From positions 455,559-519,558 of the forward strand of contig NZ_JAASAD010000002.1 of the NCBI RefSeq assembly GCF_012726175.1: a stretch of 64,000 nucleotides of DNA, written 5' to 3'. The position numbers and the translations under genes were made by a program. The notes below the pieces were generated by a model. It was not told where the DNA came from, searched no databases, and was given only the letters and a program-made list of their open reading frames with translations. Positions 7,927-16,551 of the stretch are shown in pieces; position 1 is the stretch's first letter; each line of letters starts with the position of its first letter. Origin of the DNA: Micromonospora sp. HNM0581. GTDB taxonomy: Bacteria > Actinomycetota > Actinomycetes > Mycobacteriales > Micromonosporaceae.

Positions 7927-9420
7927 TCAGGCGGGTTGGCGGGCCAGGTCGGGGGCGCGCAGGGGTCCGGTGTCGCTGTCCGCGCCCAAGCCGATCGCCG
8001 CGTACACGTCGGGATTGGTGGTGCGCAGGATCAGCGCCCACGCGATGCCGAGCAGTGCGGCGGCGGCGTAGGCGGCGGGGAACGCCCAGCGCAGCGGCGA
8101 GTCCGGGGCCACGCCGAGCAGCGTGTCGAACTCCCGCAGGGTGACAGTGAGGATCCCGCCGAGGGCGAGCGTGGCGATTCCCGGTGCCATCACCGACCGC
8201 CACGGTCCTTCGCCGTGGGTGGTGCGGGTGAAGAAGCCGATGACGGCGGCGGACGTGGCGGTCATCAGGGTCAGCACGCCGAGGCCGCCGGTGACGGTGA
8301 TCCAGAAGAACAGGTGCACGATCGGGTCCGCCCCCGCGAGGGCGTAGCCGACCAGCACGGCCAAGGCGAGCCCACTCTGCACGAGCGAGCCGACCTTGGG
8401 TGCGCCGGTGCGGCGGCTGGTGCGACCGAACACGCCCGGGAGAACTCGTTCGCGGCCGAGGGCGAACAGGTACCGGGCCACGGTGTGATGGAAGGACAGC
8501 AGGGCGGCGAACAGCGACGTGATGAACAGGACCCGGGCGACGGTGATGACGCTTTCGGCCAGGTAGGGCGACACCAGGTTGAAGATCAGGTCGGTGCCGT
8601 CAGTGCGAGCCGCCTCCACGATGCGGTCGGGGCCGGTGGCCACGGACATCGCCCACGCGGACAGCCCGTACAGCAGGCCGGTCACGGCCACGGCGATGTA
8701 GGTCGCGCGGGCGATCGTACGGCGCGGATCCTTCGTCTCCTCCGAAAACACCACCGTGCCCTCGAAGCCCACGAAACCGGTGATCGCGGTAACCAGGGCG
8801 GCACCGATGCCGGCGGCGACCACGTGGTAGGGGGCGAGGGTGCCGAAGCTGACGGTCCCGTCGGCGGGATGGGTGACCATGATGGCGTCGAAGGTCAACG
8901 CGACGACGATTTCGGCGACGAGGACGACGGCGAGGACACGGCCGTTGAGGTCGATCCGCGCGACGCCGAGCACCGCGACGACCGCCCACACCACGAGGGC
9001 GCAGCTCCACCAGGTCAGGTTGACGCCGTACCGATCGTTGAGGAACTGCGCGGTGACCGCGCCAGCTCCGCCGTACAACCCGATCTGCATCGCGTTGTAA
9101 GCGAGCAGCGCGACCATCGCCGCGCCGACACCCGCTGGGCGGCCGAGACCGCGGGTGACGTAGGTGTAGAAGGCGCCCGCGTTGACGATCCGACGGGACA
9201 TGGCCACATAGCCGACCGCGAACAACGCCAACACGGCCGCCACTAGAAGGTAGGCCACGGGGATGCCGGTGACGCCGGTGACCGCGTACCCGGTGGTCGC
9301 ACCGCCCGCGATCACGGTGAGGGGTGCGGCGGCGGCGATGACGAAGAACACCACCGACGGGATACCGAGCCGCCCCCGCGCGAGGACGGCGGACACGGTG
9401 TCGGGTTTCGAGTGCAACAT
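7927..9420 (-). CDS. APC-superfamily amino acid permease
   Basis: This is a 497-residue integral membrane protein with about twelve hydrophobic segments. It opens with LGIPSVVFFVIAAAAPLTVI, the typical first helix of amino acid-polyamine-organocation permeases, and contains GFVGFEGTVVFSEETKDPRRTI, the conserved loop after helix 6. It should take up or exchange an amino acid or amine at the cytoplasmic membrane. The start at ATG 9420 was chosen because GAGAGAG lies upstream and the longer frame is low-complexity. It sits between GPP34 and GNAT genes in one minus-strand transcription unit. Confidence 0.85.
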   Translation of the reverse strand: MLHSKPDTVSAVLARGRLGIPSVVFFVIAAAAPLTVIAGGATTGYAVTGVTGIPVAYLLVAAVLALFAVGYVAMSRRIVNAGAFYTYVTRGLGRPAGVGAAMVALLAYNAMQIGLYGGAGAVTAQFLNDRYGVNLTWWSCALVVWAVVAVLGVARIDLNGRVLAVVLVAEIVVALTFDAIMVTHPADGTVSFGTLAPYHVVAAGIGAALVTAITGFVGFEGTVVFSEETKDPRRTIARATYIAVAVTGLLYGLSAWAMSVATGPDRIVEAARTDGTDLIFNLVSPYLAESVITVARVLFITSLFAALLSFHHTVARYLFALGRERVLPGVFGRTSRRTGAPKVGSLVQSGLALAVLVGYALAGADPIVHLFFWITVTGGLGVLTLMTATSAAVIGFFTRTTHGEGPWRSVMAPGIATLALGGILTVTLREFDTLLGVAPDSPLRWAFPAAYAAAALLGIAWALILRTTNPDVYAAIGLGADSDTGPLRAPDLARQPA

Positions 9421-9464
9421 CAGTTCTCTCTCAGGCAAGAGGGATGGGATAGGGATGGCCGCAC

Positions 9465-10214
9465 TCAGGAGGTGCGGTGGCTCAGCACGGCGTTGCCGAC
9501 GACGGCACCGAGATCGGCGAGGAGATTGCGTAGCGGGGGCGGGGCCTGGTCGACCTGGTGGCGTAGGAACGCGCGGACCGCGAGGGGTGTGCCGTCGAGC
9601 AGGATCGGGTCGAGCTGGGTGTGCAGCGCCAGGCCCGCGAGGGCTACGTCGAAGGCGTTGAGCGGCTGGTAGTTGCGCAGTTGGTAGGACAGCCGTGCCC
9701 ACGACCAGGCGGCGGTGTTCACGTCGGTGGGGACGTAGATGCGCTTGCGCCGCAGCCGACCGACCTGCTGCTGTTGGAGGAGTCCGAGTTGCCACATGCG
9801 GGTGGCTACTTGGTCGTAGGCGGTGGTGGCGAGGAACGCCAACCACGTCCGGGTTGCCGCGTGACGTGGCTCGGCCACCAAGCGGTCGAGGACGAGATGT
9901 TGCAGCCAGTCCTTCGGCGGGACCGTGTTGATAACCCGCACATGGCGGCCCTCAAAGGTGACCCGACCCTCCCGGTACAGCTCGCCCAACAGCGCAGCGG
10001 CCAGGCCATGCGCCGTCGCCGAGTCGAAGAGACGTGAACGGCCGGTCTGGTCGTCGTGGGCCAGGTAAAAAAACTCGTCGGCAAGACGAACGCTGGTCTG
10101 CGCGGCGGCGCTGCCGACAGCCCGTACCGGCCGGGCCGGCTCCACTGGTGTCGGATGCTCGTACAGGTGGGGTGGTGCGTGGTCGTTGGATGCGCCGGAG
10201 GGTGGGGTGTTCAC
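9465..10214 (-). CDS. GPP34 (GOLPH3/VPS74-like) family protein
   Basis: The 249-residue sequence has the GPP34 pattern seen in many actinomycetes: LADEFFYLAHDDQTG near the start, then GLAAALLGELYREGRV, VLDRLVAE, LLQQQQVGRLRRKRIYVPTD and a closing LRNLLADLGAVVGNAVLSHR. The eukaryotic relatives bind phosphatidylinositol-4-phosphate; the bacterial role is not established. It starts at a GTG that overlaps the stop of the preceding small gene (GTGA), so translation is coupled. Confidence 0.8.
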   Translation of the reverse strand: MNTPPSGASNDHAPPHLYEHPTPVEPARPVRAVGSAAAQTSVRLADEFFYLAHDDQTGRSRLFDSATAHGLAAALLGELYREGRVTFEGRHVRVINTVPPKDWLQHLVLDRLVAEPRHAATRTWLAFLATTAYDQVATRMWQLGLLQQQQVGRLRRKRIYVPTDVNTAAWSWARLSYQLRNYQPLNAFDVALAGLALHTQLDPILLDGTPLAVRAFLRHQVDQAPPPLRNLLADLGAVVGNAVLSHRTS

Positions 10215-10444
10215 CGCGGCTGACCTTCCTCGGTCGATTCGTCAGAGGGGATGGGAAGCCCGAGCTGCCGGAGGAGCTTCCGGCCGCCGGGGTGGCGGGC
10301 CAGTTCCTCGATCGCCCAGGCGTGTTGCCGGCATCCACCCGTCTGGCAGTGGAAGCAGGTGCCGCCGTCGCGGTGCTGGAGCGTGGTGTTGCGCGCCGCC
10401 TCGAAGCGGTCGACGGGGTGGTCGCCGTCGTCGGTGCTGGTCAT
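10211..10444 (-). CDS. Small Cys-containing hypothetical protein
   Basis: The 77-residue product contains TCFHCQTGGCRQHAWAIEEL, a compact Cys/His cluster that could bind a metal, followed by a basic helix (GGRKLLRQLGL). Its ATG overlaps the stop of the upstream gene (ATGA), and its own stop overlaps the GPP34 start. This places it in the middle of a coupled three-gene block. No family is recognised. Confidence 0.6.
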   Translation of the reverse strand: MTSTDDGDHPVDRFEAARNTTLQHRDGGTCFHCQTGGCRQHAWAIEELARHPGGRKLLRQLGLPIPSDESTEEGQPR

Positions 10445-10716
10445 GAAGCGGGTAGCCGGCGGTGGAGCGCGGCCACGCAGACCCGTACCTCCATGCACGG
10501 CGGGTGCCGATCCACATGCGGGTAGTCGCACTCAGGCCGGTGACCGAGGACCCAAACCCACTCGTCGCTGCGGTTCGGGAGATCGCGAACGCCAGCGACG
10601 GTGACAGCTACCGCGGTACCGGGGGTGAGGTCACGGCCGTAGGACCAATCGTTGGCATCGAGCCGCAGCAGCGTGCCGGCGGCGACCTCGGGGAGGGGCT
10701 GAGGACTCCGGATCAT
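10441..10716 (-). CDS. Small hypothetical protein, first gene of the GPP34 block
   Basis: The 91-residue frame (MIRSPQPLPEVAAGTLLRLD) has the strand-rich character of a small beta barrel, with LTPGTAVAVTVAGVRDL and a C-terminal half rich in His and Cys (HRPECDYPHVDRHPPC). It heads the minus-strand unit 10,716 to 7,272 and is divergent from the XRE regulator gene at 11,286, which may control it. No family is recognised. The ATG at 10716 is preferred over a longer, low-complexity version. Confidence 0.55.
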   Translation of the reverse strand: MIRSPQPLPEVAAGTLLRLDANDWSYGRDLTPGTAVAVTVAGVRDLPNRSDEWVWVLGHRPECDYPHVDRHPPCMEVRVCVAALHRRLPAS

Positions 10717-11285
10717 GGCCGCGTCCTTCCCCGCCCAGAGCGCTGCCCCGGGCCGCTGCTCAGCGTCGGCTGTCCTGCGCTCGTCCGACGGGCTTGGCAA
10801 TGCCTGGCCGGATCAGTTGCCACGGCGGTGCCGTCGCCGCGGCCGTTGAGCGTCGGTTCGCCACAGCCGCCATACCGCGCCGCTCTTCCGCAGCCGAGGC
10901 CGAAAGCATTGAACGACTCCTCACCACGGGGGACGAACCACTTGACGCGCACTGCCTTCACCTTCCTGAGTGGTTTGAGGTGCGCGGCCGGGCCCTCCCC
11001 GGCACCGCCCGCGCACCTGACCGATGGGACGCAGTCGCCGTCGCCGAATGGGTCGGCGGGCACTGCACCCGGCTCGCTCGTGGCCTCCGACCAGTCCCTG
11101 GCCTATCGAGGGGGTCGGGGCCAATGCGGAAGCGGTTTGACCATGGCAAACGGTGCCGGTGGCATGGAACCCGCGCGGCAGGTCAGGCCGCCCGGATTAG
11201 CTTGGGCTACGGCGGACGACTAGCGCGACTAGTCGCCTTGACTGGTGCATCGGCGACTGGGGTGGCGGGACGATGACTGCCGGTT
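10717..11285. other. 569-bp divergent intergenic region, no secure gene
   Basis: This stretch separates the minus-strand GPP34 block from the plus-strand XRE regulator. Long frames exist on both strands but are Arg/Pro/Gly-rich, with no good ribosome-binding site. A minus-strand stretch (VKAVRVKWFVPRGEESFNAF, about 10,960) looks somewhat protein-like but lacks a convincing start. I expect divergent promoters here, though no clear -35/-10 pair stands out. Confidence 0.4.
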
Positions 11286-12689
11286 ATGCTGCTCTCACTT
11301 CCCTCCGTCGATGGGGCTGTCGTGAACGTGGACCGCTTTTCGCAGATGACGCACCCTGATCAGTCGTGGTGGGACGAGCCGGCGATGCGAAGTGCCTTGG
11401 CACGGCGCGACGTAGGCCAAATCTTCATGCTGTTGAACCGGCGTCACGGCATGACGCAACGCCGTATCGCCGAGCTTGCCGGGTTCGCTGCGTCCGAGGT
11501 CTACGAAATCACCCGTGGCCGGCAGGTCATGGCTTACGACGTCCTTGTGCGAATCGCAGAAGGACTGGGTATACCGCGCGCCTTGATGGGCCTCGGATAC
11601 GGGACAGAACCGGCTCAAGACCATCATCCCGAGCCGCTGCCCTTGGGTGAACCTGAGCAGCGGAAGCAGTTCATTGCCGCCCTGGCCGGCTTCGCCGTTG
11701 GCGGCTCACCAGACATCGAGGTGTGGCTCCCTCGGCCCGGTGAGCGGCCCCTCTCAGTGCCGGCGGTCGTGAACCCGGAGGCCATCGCCACCGTACGGGA
11801 AATCACTCAACGACATCGAGAGTTGGATGCCGCATACGGCGGTGGCTCATGTCGCGACTCGGCGCGGGGCTACCTGGCATGGGCGAGCTGTCTCACCCGT
11901 AGTCGCTGCCAAACTCCCCAACTGTCTGGGAAGCTACATGCCGAGCTGGCGGACTTGCACAATCTTGTCGGGTGGATGTCCCATGACCTGGGTGAACACA
12001 TGGAGGCGCGTCGCCACCTCGCGCAAGGTCTCGTCTACGCCCAAAAGGCGGGTGATTCGACGCTGATGGCGGACGCCTATTACCGTCTCGGCCGAGTCAG
12101 CATCCACCAGGGCAACCCCGCAGAGGCGCTGCACCTATTCCAACTCGGCCAGATCGTTGCCACGAACTCGAACTGCCTGACGTCGGTAGCGATCCTGCAC
12201 GCAAACATCGCCTGGGCCCACGCCAGAATGGGAAACGCGCCTGCGATGCGTGACTCACTGGCGCGCGCTCGTGACGAAATCGGCAGAGCCGACACCGCGG
12301 AAGCACCCCAATGGACACGGTTCTTCTGCGAACCAGGCGACCTGGAAGGAATGTCAGGAGTCGTCCACTCGGCGCTGGCTCGCTATCCGCAGTACCGCGA
12401 GCAACACGCCGCCCTCGCGCTGACCCACGCCGGCCGGGCTTTGGAACGGCGAACCGAGACGTCACGCAGTGGCGCATTCGACCACGTGACCATGGCCCTG
12501 GGATACGCGCTCCTCGGCGAACAAGACAAAGTCGGACCCCACGCCCATGCAGTCCTGGATGCCGCGCGACATGTGCGATCCCGCCGGCTGCTCGACCGGC
12601 TCAGCGACGTCGCAGACGTCATTGAACCACGCCAAGACAAGCAGCTGTCGGAGGTGGTGAAGGCCATCCGGGCACGCGTAGCCGCGTGA
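11286..12689 (+). CDS. XRE-family helix-turn-helix regulator with TPR domain
   Basis: This is a 467-residue regulator. The HTH lies near residues 45-95 (MTQRRIAELAGFAASEVYEI, then RIAEGLGIPRALMGLG). It is followed by tetratricopeptide-like helices (DLGEHMEARRHLAQGLVYAQ, ADAYYRLGRVSIHQGNPAEA, ILHANIAWAHARMG). Such proteins are common in Streptomyces and relatives, where the TPR part is thought to sense a ligand or partner. The likely start is ATG 11286 or a nearby GTG/ATG (11,321 or 11,346). It is divergent from the GPP34 block and 15 bp upstream of the APH-type kinase gene. Confidence 0.85.
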   Translation: MLLSLPSVDGAVVNVDRFSQMTHPDQSWWDEPAMRSALARRDVGQIFMLLNRRHGMTQRRIAELAGFAASEVYEITRGRQVMAYDVLVRIAEGLGIPRALMGLGYGTEPAQDHHPEPLPLGEPEQRKQFIAALAGFAVGGSPDIEVWLPRPGERPLSVPAVVNPEAIATVREITQRHRELDAAYGGGSCRDSARGYLAWASCLTRSRCQTPQLSGKLHAELADLHNLVGWMSHDLGEHMEARRHLAQGLVYAQKAGDSTLMADAYYRLGRVSIHQGNPAEALHLFQLGQIVATNSNCLTSVAILHANIAWAHARMGNAPAMRDSLARARDEIGRADTAEAPQWTRFFCEPGDLEGMSGVVHSALARYPQYREQHAALALTHAGRALERRTETSRSGAFDHVTMALGYALLGEQDKVGPHAHAVLDAARHVRSRRLLDRLSDVADVIEPRQDKQLSEVVKAIRARVAA

Positions 12690-12704
12690 CCTAATCTGGC
12701 GGGT

Positions 12705-13643
12705 ATGTCGACCACCCTGACCGCTGAGGCCGCCGACGAGATCCAGCGGGGACTCGACGCCGTCCGCCAGCAGGCCGGACTCGTCTCCGGCGAGGCGCAC
12801 CTCATGCGATACACGATCAACGCGGTCTACCGGATCGGCGACAGGGTGCTGCGGCTCTCGCACGGCGAGGTGGCACGAGAGCGGGCACAACGGGTCGTCC
12901 GCGCAATGACGCTACTCACGAAGCATGAGGTGCCAACTGTCGAGCTGGACACCAGCGTCGAACAGCCCGTGGTGGTGGACGAGTGGGTCGCCACGATTTG
13001 GCACTATATACCTCATCCGACGCGCCGCCCCGATCCGGTCGAACTGGCTGAGCCGCTGGCGAGGCTGCACGCTATCACCGAGACACCGTCATTCCTGCCT
13101 CGCTGGTCGCCCGTCGCCACGGCCCGACGCCGGCTGGCCGGGCTTACCCGTCTACCCACCGACGAACTCCTGTTCACGCAGCAGTGGGCGTCCCGAGAAG
13201 TCGAGCTATCTCTCGAGGACCTCGTGGCACGACTCCAGGCGCGCTGCGATGACCTGGAGCTCCGCGTGGCGGCTGCCACGTGGGAACTGTCGACCGGCGT
13301 CGTGCATGGTGACGCCCACGCGGGCAACGTTCTCGCGGGCCGGTTGTGTGACTTCGACTCACTGGCCATCGGGCCGCGCGAGTGGGACCTTGTGCCATTG
13401 GTGCACAGCGCCATCCGCTTTGGTGACCCAACTGAGCCGTACGAAAGGTTCGCCGCATCCTACGGCTTCGACCTTGCAACGTCACCGTCCTGGCCGCTCC
13501 TACGGGAGGTACGCGAACTCCAACTCGTGACCAGCGTGATGGACAAGCTCCCCGGCAGGCCAGAGGTGGCGCAGACGCTGGGCCATCGGCTACGTACCTA
13601 CCTGACTGGTGACCGATCAGCGGTGTGGCAGCGCTACCGATAG
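12705..13643 (+). CDS. Aminoglycoside phosphotransferase (APH)-family kinase
   Basis: The 312-residue protein contains the APH catalytic loop TGVVHGDAHAGNVL (His-Gly-Asp with downstream Asn) and the metal-binding LCDFDSLAIGPREWDLVPL. The N-terminal part (YTINAVYRIGDRVLRL) fits the nucleotide-binding lobe, though the family Lys is not obvious. APH-fold enzymes phosphorylate antibiotics, choline-like molecules or metabolites; the substrate here is unknown. It lies directly downstream of the XRE gene and convergent with the SerRS gene, separated from it by a strong hairpin. Confidence 0.8.
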   Translation: MSTTLTAEAADEIQRGLDAVRQQAGLVSGEAHLMRYTINAVYRIGDRVLRLSHGEVARERAQRVVRAMTLLTKHEVPTVELDTSVEQPVVVDEWVATIWHYIPHPTRRPDPVELAEPLARLHAITETPSFLPRWSPVATARRRLAGLTRLPTDELLFTQQWASREVELSLEDLVARLQARCDDLELRVAAATWELSTGVVHGDAHAGNVLAGRLCDFDSLAIGPREWDLVPLVHSAIRFGDPTEPYERFAASYGFDLATSPSWPLLREVRELQLVTSVMDKLPGRPEVAQTLGHRLRTYLTGDRSAVWQRYR

Positions 13644-13819
13644 CGGGCTCCGCGACGACCAAGCACACGGCGGTTGGTGCCGTCGCCGATGCTGAAGATC
13701 CTCAAGGAGAAGGGCGGCGACCACCAGCAACGAAGGCGAAAGTGGTCCCCGATCGGTCGGGACGCAGCCAACTCCGAGTAAGTGGCCTGATGACGCCATC
13801 TGTCGGCAACCTAAGCGAG

Positions 13820-13860
13820 CCTGAGACGGCCGACGTCGACAAGACGTCGGCCGTCTCAGG
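13820..13860. terminator. Perfect 18-bp hairpin between convergent genes
   Basis: CCTGAGACGGCCGACGTC at 13820-13837 is perfectly complementary to 13843-13860, with a 5-base loop GACAA. It lies between the APH-type gene and the SerRS gene, which converge, and so should terminate transcription from both sides. There is no T-tract, as is usual for actinobacterial hairpin terminators. Confidence 0.85.
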
Positions 13861-13922
13861 TGGGCATTGTCCGCTCCCAATTCGCCGAGGCGAATCGCGT
13901 CTGCCCACGACGGCTGTCCGTC

Positions 13923-15206
13923 CTACATCTCCGGCTCCAGTACCTTCTTGCCGCCCATGTACGGGACTAGGGCGGACGGCAGTTCGACCGTCCCGTCCTG
14001 CCGCTGCCCGTGCTCAATGACGGCCGCCCACATCCTCGGGGTGGCGAGGGCTGAGCCGTTGAGGTAGTAGGGGGCTCTGGTCTGACCGGACCCTACTCGA
14101 TACCGGATGTTGCTCCGCCTGGGCTGGAAGTCGGTGAAGTTCCCCACCGACGAGACCTCAAGCCAGCGATCGACGCCGGGCGAGTAGACCTCTAGGTCAA
14201 AGATCCGAGACGAGGAGAACGTCAGGTCTCCGGCCGCGAGGTCAACGACGCGGTAGGGCAACTCCAGGAGCTGAAGTGGCTTCTCAGCATCCGCGAGCAG
14301 GCCGTCGAACTCGTCCTGGACGGTTTCTGGCGTACAGATGCGGACGAGTTCGACCTTGTGGAACTCGTGGAGCCGCTGGAGGCCCCGGGTGTCCTTGCCT
14401 GCGGATCCGGCCTCTCGGCGGAAACAGACCGAGTACGCCATGTAGCGCTTCGGTAGTTCATCCGCCTCGAACAGCTCTCCGCGGTGCATGCCGGTCAGCG
14501 GGACCTCACCAGTGGGGACGAGCCACAGGTCGTCGAGGGTCGTGTTGTAGGCATCCTCGGCGAACTTGGGGAGGTGACCCGTACCTTCGAAGACCTCGCT
14601 GCGCACCATGTGCGGGACAAGGACCTCCCGATAGGTGTCACGGTTGAGGTCAAGGCCGAACTGGATGAGCGCGCGGATTAGCCGGGCGCCGTCGCCGTAG
14701 AGTAGCGAGAAACCGGAGCCGCTCAGCTTTGCGGCGCGCTCGGGGTCGTAGATCCCGAGCGCAGCTGCGATTTCCCAGTGCGGCCGGTAGTCCGCTGGGT
14801 TGAATCGGTCCGCCGGGGGGCCTTCGACTCGAAGGATCACATTGCACGACTCATCGAGGCCCTCGGGCGCTTCTGGAGACGGGAGGTTGGGCAGCATCAG
14901 CAGGTGCGACCGCGAGTTCTTCTCGGCTTCCCGCAGTTCCGCCTCTTTCTCGGCGATGCGGGACTTAAGGTCCGCGAGCGCCAGCCGCTCCTGTTCCGCG
15001 CTGGGATCACCACTTGAGATCAATTTCCCGACCTGCTTGGACCGGCGGTTCATTTCGGCCCGGAGCCCTTCAACCTCGGAGAGGATGCTGCGCCGTTGGA
15101 TCAGGGCTTGCCGCGCGGAGAGGACGGTCTCCGAGGAGACGCCCTTCCGTGCCAGCGCCGCAACGACAGCATCGGGTTGATCGAGCAGCAGATTCGAGTC
15201 GATCAC
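13923..15206 (-). CDS. serS: Seryl-tRNA synthetase, accessory copy in biosynthetic operon
   Basis: This is a full-length 427-residue SerRS. Residues about 30-100 form the antiparallel coiled-coil arm that binds tRNA-Ser (AEQERLALADLKSRIAEKEA). The class II core follows, with motif 2 near residues 262-283 (FRREAGSAGKDTRGLQRLHE) and motif 3 near 385 (LNGSALATPRMWAAVIEH). Because the tRNA-binding arm is present, it differs from the arm-less amino acid:carrier-protein ligase homologs. It charges tRNA-Ser in the cytoplasm. It is the last gene of the minus-strand peptide operon. Accessory SerRS genes in antibiotic clusters serve self-resistance (albomycin) or deliver seryl-tRNA (valanimycin); which applies here is inference. 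Confidence 0.9.
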   Translation of the reverse strand: MIDSNLLLDQPDAVVAALARKGVSSETVLSARQALIQRRSILSEVEGLRAEMNRRSKQVGKLISSGDPSAEQERLALADLKSRIAEKEAELREAEKNSRSHLLMLPNLPSPEAPEGLDESCNVILRVEGPPADRFNPADYRPHWEIAAALGIYDPERAAKLSGSGFSLLYGDGARLIRALIQFGLDLNRDTYREVLVPHMVRSEVFEGTGHLPKFAEDAYNTTLDDLWLVPTGEVPLTGMHRGELFEADELPKRYMAYSVCFRREAGSAGKDTRGLQRLHEFHKVELVRICTPETVQDEFDGLLADAEKPLQLLELPYRVVDLAAGDLTFSSSRIFDLEVYSPGVDRWLEVSSVGNFTDFQPRRSNIRYRVGSGQTRAPYYLNGSALATPRMWAAVIEHGQRQDGTVELPSALVPYMGGKKVLEPEM

Positions 15207-15351
15207 TTCTACCTCCTGTGCCAGCCAGCTTCCAGGCTTGTGCCTTGGACGGCCGGCAACGTCCAGTGTCCGGGTTCAGAGGATACGCCCGGCCGTTGAT
15301 GATCCCCTGACCGATCCCCTGCCAGGCTCTCGCCCACGGTGAAGGTGCCAG

Positions 15352-16524
15352 CTACGCGGTCGCCATCGCGAGCTCTTGAAAGACGTCGGTGGCGGTAAGG
15401 AGGACGGCTTCGTCGAGATCGAATTGGGGGGTGTGGAGATCCGGATGTTGATCTGACCTACCGCATCCGAGCAGGAACATCGCGCCGTCCGCATGGTCGA
15501 GGTACCAGCCGAAGTCCTCGCTGACCCCGACTGGACGATCGGGGTATGCCCTGCACTCCACCCTGAGCGTTCGGCAGGCGGCCTCGAGCCGAGCTACCGA
15601 TCGGGCTGAATTTTGAACGGGTGGCCGGATGCCGGAGGTCACTGCCACTTCGATCTTCGCTCCGGTCTCGTCCGCCACTGCCAGCGCCGTCGCCTCTATG
15701 GCGGCCACAGCGGCATCCTGGTCGGCCCAGGAGAGAGCGCGGAGAGTGCCTTCGAGCTGGCATCTCGTGGCGACTCGGTTAGGCCCATCGCCACCGCGGA
15801 TAAGGCCGATGCTCAGGGCGGTAGGCGAGGCGTCATGCAGCTGCCTGCCCGTGTCGGGCCGGAGGCGTCCGTACAGCCTGACTGCCGCTGAAACCGCATC
15901 CACGCCGCCTGAGTCGGCGGCGGTTCCGCTCGCCCGCCCCTCGTGTCCGTACACGTTGAACGTGAGTCCGGCGACGGACGCCATCATGGTCCCGGCACGG
16001 ACCCCTACGACCCCCTCCGCCAGCTCGGGCCAGACATGGCAGGCGAAGATCTCAGGTGGGACCAAGCCTTTCGGAAGGCCCTCGATGACCAACGGCGCGC
16101 CCGAAGGGTAGGTCTCCTCCGCCTGCTGGAAGATTAGTAAGACGGCGACCGGGGCTGGCTTGATCCTCAGTCGGCGCGCGAGCGCCAGCAAGGCGGCGGT
16201 GTGCGCGTCGTGGCCACATGCATGCATGACGCCGGGACGGACAGATGCGTACCCACGCCCGATGGACTCCTGGACGCGGATGGCATCCATGTCCGCGCGA
16301 AAGCCGATCGCGGGCCGGGCGGCCTCCGGTCCCACGACTGCCGCGACGCTTGTAGCCGCCGGGCGAAACGGCGCGAGGCCCATGCGGCGAAGCAGCCGCT
16401 CGACGTAGTTGGCCGTTCGCCACTCGTGGTGCCCCACCTCGGGATGCCTGTGGATGGCCCGACGCACCCGCCGCACGAACTCCAGCTCCCCGATACGGCT
16501 GCTATCCGTATATGGGTCGACCAT
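15352..16524 (-). CDS. M20D-family amidohydrolase/peptidase
   Basis: The 390-residue protein carries M20D signatures: IGFRADMDAI near residue 75, VMHACGHDAHTAALL at 100-114 with zinc ligands, and FQQAEE with the catalytic Glu near 135, then ACHVWPEL. These enzymes hydrolyse N-acyl or peptide-type amides of amino acids. Within the operon it could remove a protecting acyl group or degrade a leader-derived fragment. It lies 27 bp after the second radical SAM gene and upstream of the SerRS gene, on the same strand. Confidence 0.85.
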   Translation of the reverse strand: MVDPYTDSSRIGELEFVRRVRRAIHRHPEVGHHEWRTANYVERLLRRMGLAPFRPAATSVAAVVGPEAARPAIGFRADMDAIRVQESIGRGYASVRPGVMHACGHDAHTAALLALARRLRIKPAPVAVLLIFQQAEETYPSGAPLVIEGLPKGLVPPEIFACHVWPELAEGVVGVRAGTMMASVAGLTFNVYGHEGRASGTAADSGGVDAVSAAVRLYGRLRPDTGRQLHDASPTALSIGLIRGGDGPNRVATRCQLEGTLRALSWADQDAAVAAIEATALAVADETGAKIEVAVTSGIRPPVQNSARSVARLEAACRTLRVECRAYPDRPVGVSEDFGWYLDHADGAMFLLGCGRSDQHPDLHTPQFDLDEAVLLTATDVFQELAMATA

Positions 16525-16551
16525 ACTTAACCTCGCACAATTGGTGTGTCA

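Noticed and set aside
10794..11276. Plus-strand 160-codon frame in the divergent gap
   Set aside because: Arg/Ala/Gly-rich, no ribosome-binding site, and no motif; the alternative minus frame is equally unconvincing.
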